Assembly (NCBI GenBank): GCA_016200725.1 | Contig: JACQEE010000141.1 | Location: forward strand, 1 to 25,263 | Source of the DNA: Chloroflexota bacterium | GTDB lineage: Bacteria; Chloroflexota; Dehalococcoidia; SHYB01 | Length of the DNA: 25,263 nt | Direction: 5' to 3' | Shown here: piece after piece, positions 23,075 through 25,263 of the stretch | How the letters are laid out: the number at the start of each line of letters is the position of its first letter | Numbering within the stretch: position 1 is the first letter of the stretch | Translations under genes and position numbers: made by a program | Notes under the pieces: model-generated | The model's database searches: none | Told to the model about the DNA's origin: nothing | Seen by the model: the letters and a program-made list of their open reading frames with translations, nothing else

Positions 23075-23337
23075 GGCCCCGTTACTAGGAGCCGCTTCAA
23101 ATCATCGTAGGAGCGACCGCCAGTCGCCCGAGCTGCATGCTGCGTAAAAAAGCCGCCGACGGATGCGAAGCACCCATCGGCGGCGGGAGGGAGGAGCGAA
23201 CTCTCTCCGTTTCCACCGTAAGACTTCGCACGTCGCTGAATCAAGACCTGAATCAACTGCGTCACCCTCTGTTTACACCCCTCTAACATCGCAGTTGTGA
23301 ACGGGGCTAAGAAGAACAAGGGTCGCTGAGCCGGAAG
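23075..23337. other. Convergent intergenic region with repeats
   Basis: This 263-nt region lies between converging genes and shows no gene I believe. It contains a short REP-like element (TAGGAGCGACCGCCAGTCGC, about 23108-23127) that can form a 5-bp hairpin. The minus-strand intrinsic terminator is at 23146-23184. A direct repeat, CTGAATCAA, occurs at 23236-23244 and 23248-23256, with 12-bp periodicity. A minus-strand ORF at 23071-23319 runs straight through the terminator and has no family features. Confidence 0.55.
23146..23184 (-). terminator. Intrinsic terminator of the response regulator transcript
   Basis: Bases 23152-23184 form a 15-position stem with two mismatches and a GAA loop (outer eight pairs perfect, GCCGCCGA/TCGGCGGC). 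On the minus strand it is followed directly by six T (plus-strand A6 at 23146-23151). It lies about 154 nt after the response regulator stop. Confidence 0.75.
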
Positions 23338-23808
23338 TTACGGCGCCTCGGCCTCTTTGACGAAGCCGCGCGCCTTATCGAGGAAGCGCTTGGTCTCGAG
23401 GGCCTCGTCGACGCGGCGCAGGATGTCCTTGTGGGTGAAGGGCTTCACGACGAAATCGGCGGCGCCCATCTTGATGCAGTCTAGTGCGGTGCCCAGGTCG
23501 CCGATGCCGCTGACCATGACGATCTGTAGATCCGCGTCGGCCTGCTTCAACTCCTGGAGCACCTCGATGCCAGACTTACCTGGCATCTTGATGTCGAGCA
23601 GCACAACGGCCGGCTTGCGCGTCCTGGCGGCGGCGAGCCCCGTGACGCCGTCTGCCGCAGTCTCCACTCTGTAACTGGCACGCGAGAGCACGCGCGTGAG
23701 CAACTCGCGTATGTCCGCGTCATCGTCGATGCACAGGACAAGAGCGTTTTTGTTTTCGACCCCGGCCACCACACTCTCCAACACGGTGGTATCAGCGGAA
23801 TCTCGCAT
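23338..23808 (-). CDS. Single-domain response regulator (CheY-like receiver)
   Basis: This 156-aa protein consists of one receiver domain with no output domain. The acidic pocket is in LVLCIDDDADI (Asp29/Asp30), the phospho-acceptor is Asp72 in LLDIKMPG, the switch Ser is 100 (MVSGIGD) and the conserved Lys is 122 (VVKPF). The C-terminal tail is helical and charged. No histidine kinase is nearby. The start is uncertain. ATG 23808 has no ribosome-binding site and lies only a few bases after a TACAAT box (minus strand, 23811-23816). GTG 23769 has GGAG 6 nt upstream and would give 143 aa, still with the whole receiver. The gene begins 26 nt after the gamma-glutamyltransferase stop and may be cotranscribed with it. 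A phosphorelay or scaffold role is likely. Confidence 0.88.
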   Translation of the reverse strand: MRDSADTTVLESVVAGVENKNALVLCIDDDADIRELLTRVLSRASYRVETAADGVTGLAAARTRKPAVVLLDIKMPGKSGIEVLQELKQADADLQIVMVSGIGDLGTALDCIKMGAADFVVKPFTHKDILRRVDEALETKRFLDKARGFVKEAEAP

Positions 23809-23834
23809 GTATTGTAAACGTTTCCGGCGGGCGC

Positions 23835-25263
23835 TTACCAGCCGACTGCGTACGAGACGAATCGCGGGTCGGCGCCACCGTGGAGCACGTGGTTCGACGG
23901 GTCACGGAGCACCATGCACACATGGCCGAGGCGCGGCTCGTAGGCGTTGTACAACTGCACCTCGTGGCCGAGGTTGACGAGACGCTGGAGTGTCGTCGCG
24001 GGGACGCGCGCCTCGACGTTGAGACGCCCGGGCAGCATGTCGTGCGGCCAGAAGGAGTTGGGGAACGACCACGACCCGGCGCGCGGTGCTTCGACGGCCT
24101 CCTGCGGCGTCATACCGAACTCGACGACGTTGAGGAAGGCCTGCACCATGCCTTGCGGCTGCTGGTCCCCGCCGGGGGTGCCGAAGGTCATGAACAGTTC
24201 GCCGTTGCGAAGGACGAGGCCGGGGTTCGGTGTGAGGCGCGGGCGCTTGCCCGGCTGGAGCGACGAGGCGTGGTTGGCGTCGAGCCAGGACTGCGTGCCG
24301 CGGCCTGAGATGATGATGCCCAGGCCGGGGACGATAGGGCACTGGCCGATGAAATCGCTGGGCGTGGCGGAGAAGCCGTTGCCATCGCTGTCCACCACGC
24401 AGACGTAACTCGTATCGCCCTTCGGCTCGCCCGGGTCGGCGCTCATCGAGGCGACCTTCATGGTAGCGCCGCCGACGCGCTCGGTCGCGCGCCGCGACTC
24501 CGGCTCGCCGGCGGGCGGTACGCCAGGCCACGCCTTCGAGGGGTCGAGCAACTTGCGGCGGACGGCGGCGTAGGCGTCACTGAGCAGCGCATCCATGGGG
24601 ACGCGGACGAGGTCGGGATCGCCGTAGTAGCGATCGCGGTCGGCGAAGGTGAGCTTTATCGCTTCGACTATGGTGTGCAAATAAGAGGCGGTGTTATGGC
24701 CCATGCTCTGCAGGTCGAAGCCCTCGAGCAGTTTGAGCGCCTGGGGCACGGACGGCCCTTGGCACCAGGGACCGCAGGCGTAGACCTCGTAGCCCTTGTA
24801 GTTCGCCATCACCGGCGGCTCTTCGCGCGCTTCGAAATCCGCGAGATCCTCGGCGGTCATGAAGCCGCCTTCCTTCTGAGCGAAGGCGACGATCTTCTGC
24901 GCAATCTCGCCTTTGTAGAAGGCGTCGCGGACGGAGCGGAGTCGCTGCTCGCGCGTCTTGCCTTTGCTCGTCTCTTCGGCGCGAATCAGCGTGCGCAGCG
25001 TATTCGCCAGATCGGGCTGTTTGAGCACCGAGCCGGTCGCGGGCGGACGGCCATTCGGGAAGAAGACGGCGTAGGTGGAAGGCCATGCTCTTGCGTTCGC
25101 TTCCATGAAGGTGAGCGCGGTGGAGAGCGAGCGGTCGACGGCGAAGCCGCGGTCGGCGAGTTCGAAGGCCGGCTGCGCCACCTGGGCGAAGGTGAGGCGG
25201 CCGTAGCGCTCGATGGCGGTGACCCATCCGGCGACGGCGGCGGGCGTGACGCAGCGGAGGATG
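23835..25263 (-). CDS. Gamma-glutamyltransferase family protein (partial, N-terminus beyond window)
   Basis: The frame is open to the right window edge, giving about 475 residues; roughly the first 70-100 of a typical 530-580 aa enzyme are missing. The visible part starts around the TPAAVAGWVTAIERYGRL segment that precedes FAQVAQPAFELADRGF. The autoprocessing site is GDTSYVCVVDSDGN: its Thr aligns with the nucleophilic Thr391 of E. coli GGT. The later GTPGGDQQPQGMVQAFLNVVEFGMTPQEAVEAPR is the family's characteristic small-subunit segment. GGT enzymes are Ntn-hydrolases that split into two subunits and cleave gamma-glutamyl or related amide bonds, often in the periplasm. Localisation cannot be judged without the N-terminus. 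The catalytic Thr is followed by Ser where many have Thr-His. The stop lies 26 nt before the response regulator. Confidence 0.9.
   Translation of the reverse strand, partial: ILRCVTPAAVAGWVTAIERYGRLTFAQVAQPAFELADRGFAVDRSLSTALTFMEANARAWPSTYAVFFPNGRPPATGSVLKQPDLANTLRTLIRAEETSKGKTREQRLRSVRDAFYKGEIAQKIVAFAQKEGGFMTAEDLADFEAREEPPVMANYKGYEVYACGPWCQGPSVPQALKLLEGFDLQSMGHNTASYLHTIVEAIKLTFADRDRYYGDPDLVRVPMDALLSDAYAAVRRKLLDPSKAWPGVPPAGEPESRRATERVGGATMKVASMSADPGEPKGDTSYVCVVDSDGNGFSATPSDFIGQCPIVPGLGIIISGRGTQSWLDANHASSLQPGKRPRLTPNPGLVLRNGELFMTFGTPGGDQQPQGMVQAFLNVVEFGMTPQEAVEAPRAGSWSFPNSFWPHDMLPGRLNVEARVPATTLQRLVNLGHEVQLYNAYEPRLGHVCMVLRDPSNHVLHGGADPRFVSYAVGW

Noticed and set aside
23071..23319. Minus-strand ORF of 82 codons
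   Set aside because: It reads through a strong intrinsic terminator and has no ribosome-binding site or family signature.
1..25263. tRNA, rRNA, integrase or transposase genes
   Set aside because: I scanned for T-loop motifs and transposase or integrase motifs by eye and saw no convincing candidate; a tRNAscan or HMM run would be needed to exclude them fully.

Overview
The window is a GC-rich bacterial chromosome segment, densely packed on both strands. It carries 22 protein-coding genes, two of them cut by the window edges, and no rRNA, tRNA, CRISPR array or transposase that I could recognise. The gene content is three family III CoA-transferases, two long amidohydrolase-2 proteins, a crotonase-fold protein, an SDR, a MaoC-type hydratase, a Zn alcohol dehydrogenase and an orphan lipoprotein with a Thr/Pro/Ala-rich linker. 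This mix recalls heterotrophic Chloroflexota (Dehalococcoidia or SAR202-like lineages). That placement is an inference from gene content, not a phylogenetic result.

Layout. 1-2416: start of a membrane pyrophosphatase (minus), a small basic protein behind a near-consensus promoter (plus), then a PIG-L deacetylase and a crotonase-fold protein (minus, likely one operon). 2556-4917: CtaG (plus), then a DinB-like protein and an SDR whose stop and start codons overlap by one base (minus). 5052-9850: two translationally coupled CoA-transferases followed by a FecR-like/FGLLP-motif membrane protein (plus), behind a TATAAT promoter. 9893-11443: Ogt and a MoxR ATPase (minus). 11625-14330: two paralogous amidohydrolases (plus) separated by a long RNA stem. 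14338-21387: a minus-strand run of YCII, MaoC, Zn-ADH, substrate-binding lipoprotein, a third CoA-transferase and a DHA2 exporter. 21489-23074: a VOC protein, a DsbA-family protein with an in-frame TGA, and an unknown 128-aa protein (plus). 23338-25263: a single-domain response regulator and a partial gamma-glutamyltransferase (minus), with an intrinsic terminator downstream of the regulator.

Much of the window looks like catabolism of CoA-activated organic acids: CoA transfer, hydration or crotonase chemistry, alcohol and ketone oxidation, and hydrolysis of ring or lactone-type substrates. Substrates cannot be read from the sequence.

The most notable observation is at 21923-22558. A DsbA/FrnE-like thioredoxin-fold gene is intact on both sides of a single TGA codon, and that TGA sits exactly where the family has its catalytic N-terminal Cys. 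A hairpin can be drawn that includes and follows the TGA. This is the signature of a selenocysteine protein. A single point mutation or sequencing error remains the main alternative. Other points of interest are a FecR-like/FGLLP fusion, a crotonase lacking both catalytic Glu residues, a CRP/FNR-like site upstream of the orphan binding lipoprotein, and a recurring TTGACA-N17/18 promoter layout.
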